A stretch of DNA of 64,000 nt, from contig JACDOX010000155.1 of assembly GCA_014549065.1 (NCBI GenBank), positions 1 to 64,000 on the forward strand. The letters run 5' to 3'. Under the pieces are notes generated by a model, which saw nothing but the letters and a program-made list of their open reading frames with translations, was not told the DNA's origin and did not search any database. Each line of letters starts with the position of its first letter. The first letter of the stretch is position 1. Origin of the DNA: Cardinalis cardinalis (taxonomy: Eukaryota; Chordata; Aves; Passeriformes; Cardinalidae). A program made the translations under genes and the position numbers. Positions 62,746 to 64,000 of the stretch are shown piece after piece.

Positions 62746-64000
62746 TCAGTGTATCATTGCCAGAACCAGTGGTNCACTAATGTGTAATGGTTCTGATTCC
62801 ATTGCAGAGCTTTGATAGAAATTGTGTCAGTCTGGGGGCTCTCAAGGCTAAAATCTGTAGTTTGGCACTAGGTCAGACACAGANCCTCTCAGGGCTGAGC
62901 CATTCTGAAAGCAAGCACAGGACAATGGAGTTTTGTCCTTTATTCCAGTGGAAACTCTTCGTATCAGGAAACACCTCTTTCACTGTNTCCAATCCAAAAC
63001 CCCTCTGAGGATGATACTGCACAAGAATAATTTCAATTAACTCATCCACATAAACAAAAGTAAAATCCATTTACTTGGCTTTGAGCTGACAAATGCAAAC
63101 AATATAGCAACCAATGTGGAATAATTGGTGAAAAGAGAGTTAGGGATTCTTCTTACAGAATGCTGNAAAAAGAGGGAAACCCTTGGGATTCTTTCTGCTG
63201 GAAGGGATGTTTATTTTGAATCAAACTTCACCCACTTCAGGGAACCTCCAGAAAATTCCAGAATTTCTACATGCCTCCCTGTACAACCAATTAAGCCTGG
63301 ATCTGGTTTTAACCAAGTACAGAGGGATGCACTGTCTTCATTAGGAATATGCAAACACTGGGGAGCAAAGTCACAGAAGCTCCTCCCTCTGTGAAAGGCG
63401 CAGAAAAAAACTAAAAGTTTCCCTATAGTCTGTGCAGNACAATCTAACCATACTTGCACAGCAAAGAAGGTTTTTAATCCTCTCTGTCCCCTATAGGAGA
63501 AGAGGGAATGGTTTTAATAGGCACCTTGGNAAACAAGTAGTTGCAGTCTTGGTTGAACAAGTGGAGTGTTAGCAGCCATAAACATGAAATGACTCATTTC
63601 TAAAATAGCTCATGGTCTCTTAGCTCAGACATCGTGTGCTGAATGGCATTGCACTAGGACAGAGTTGGACTGCCTGGCTAGGTAAGTTGCAAATAGCACT
63701 AAAAGGCACAGATGTTGTATCAGCTTTTCAAATTCTTCCCAATGTTTTTATATGTTTTAATAGCTCCATCTGGATTCCATAGCCACTATTATTGTTACAA
63801 GTTTTATTGTCCCCNCTGCCTCTGCCTGCTGTTTGCATTTGCAAGTTACTTAAAAGTGTCTTGGAAACAACTCCTGAACCTTTCTCCAGGGGCTTAAATT
63901 TAATATTGTGAAAAAAGCAGGGAAAGCACATTTTCTCAAATTTGCCTTGCTAAATACGATGTGGTACAAATTAAAATAAATGTTGCATGCCCTGCTTTCC

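Larger units (their letters stand above)
40688..64000 (+). other. VAT1L: Probable VAT1L intron 7 (incomplete)
   Basis: 23.3 kb after the exon 7 donor. I looked for a codon run matching the expected G-N-I-G-K-L-I-L-D exon and found none, so the next exon probably lies beyond 64,000 or is unrecognisably altered. Contents seen: a 254-codon minus-strand frame at 41.2-41.97 kb of doubtful meaning, a CR1 (47.3 kb), a solo LTR (48.6 kb), and an AT repeat (62.7 kb). The remainder is AT-rich with short chance frames. No other gene is recognised. Confidence 0.6.

Overview
The window looks like bird genomic DNA, probably from a songbird. The evidence is CR1 LINE 3' ends in both orientations, long terminal repeats of types I associate with passerine genomes, AT-rich intergenic sequence, and one vertebrate multi-exon gene with large introns. 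Many isolated single-base n calls are scattered through it, as in a draft assembly or consensus. No bacterial operon, CRISPR array or viral genome is present, and almost all open frames are chance or repeat-derived.

The one gene I can support is VAT1L (vesicle amine transport 1-like, a zinc-independent MDR/quinone-oxidoreductase-like protein) on the + strand. Seven coding exons join in frame with GT-AG boundaries: 14056-14285, 20578-20707, 24426-24641, 35354-35496, 37593-37696, 38758-38813 and 40493-40687. Together they encode 358 residues. The family protein is about 420 residues, so the last ~60 residues (probably two exons) are missing. I could not find them between 40,688 and 64,000, which is therefore most simply the 5' part of intron 7.

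Layout. Positions 1-4,500 are a repeat cluster: a broken class I endogenous retrovirus (integrase region, 3' internal remnant and LTR, + strand), followed by two stacked LTRs in the opposite orientation. Positions 4,500-13,500 are gene-free intergenic DNA with one CR1 on the minus strand. A CR1 tail at about 13,512-13,864 abuts the CpG island that carries the VAT1L promoter and exon 1 (about 13,866-14,930). Intron 1 opens with a 49-bp GC-rich minisatellite. Intron 3 holds an antisense LTR carrying a GATAT microsatellite, and a CR1 tail. Intron 5 holds a 36-bp tandem repeat. The region after exon 7 holds a CR1 and a cleanly bounded solo LTR (48,586-49,197) with terminal inverted repeats and a 5-bp target-site duplication.

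I see no previously undescribed biological system. The best leads are structural: tandem repeats and transposon tails at the VAT1L promoter, a microsatellite apparently grown inside an LTR, the solo LTR with dense n calls, and the missing 3' exons.
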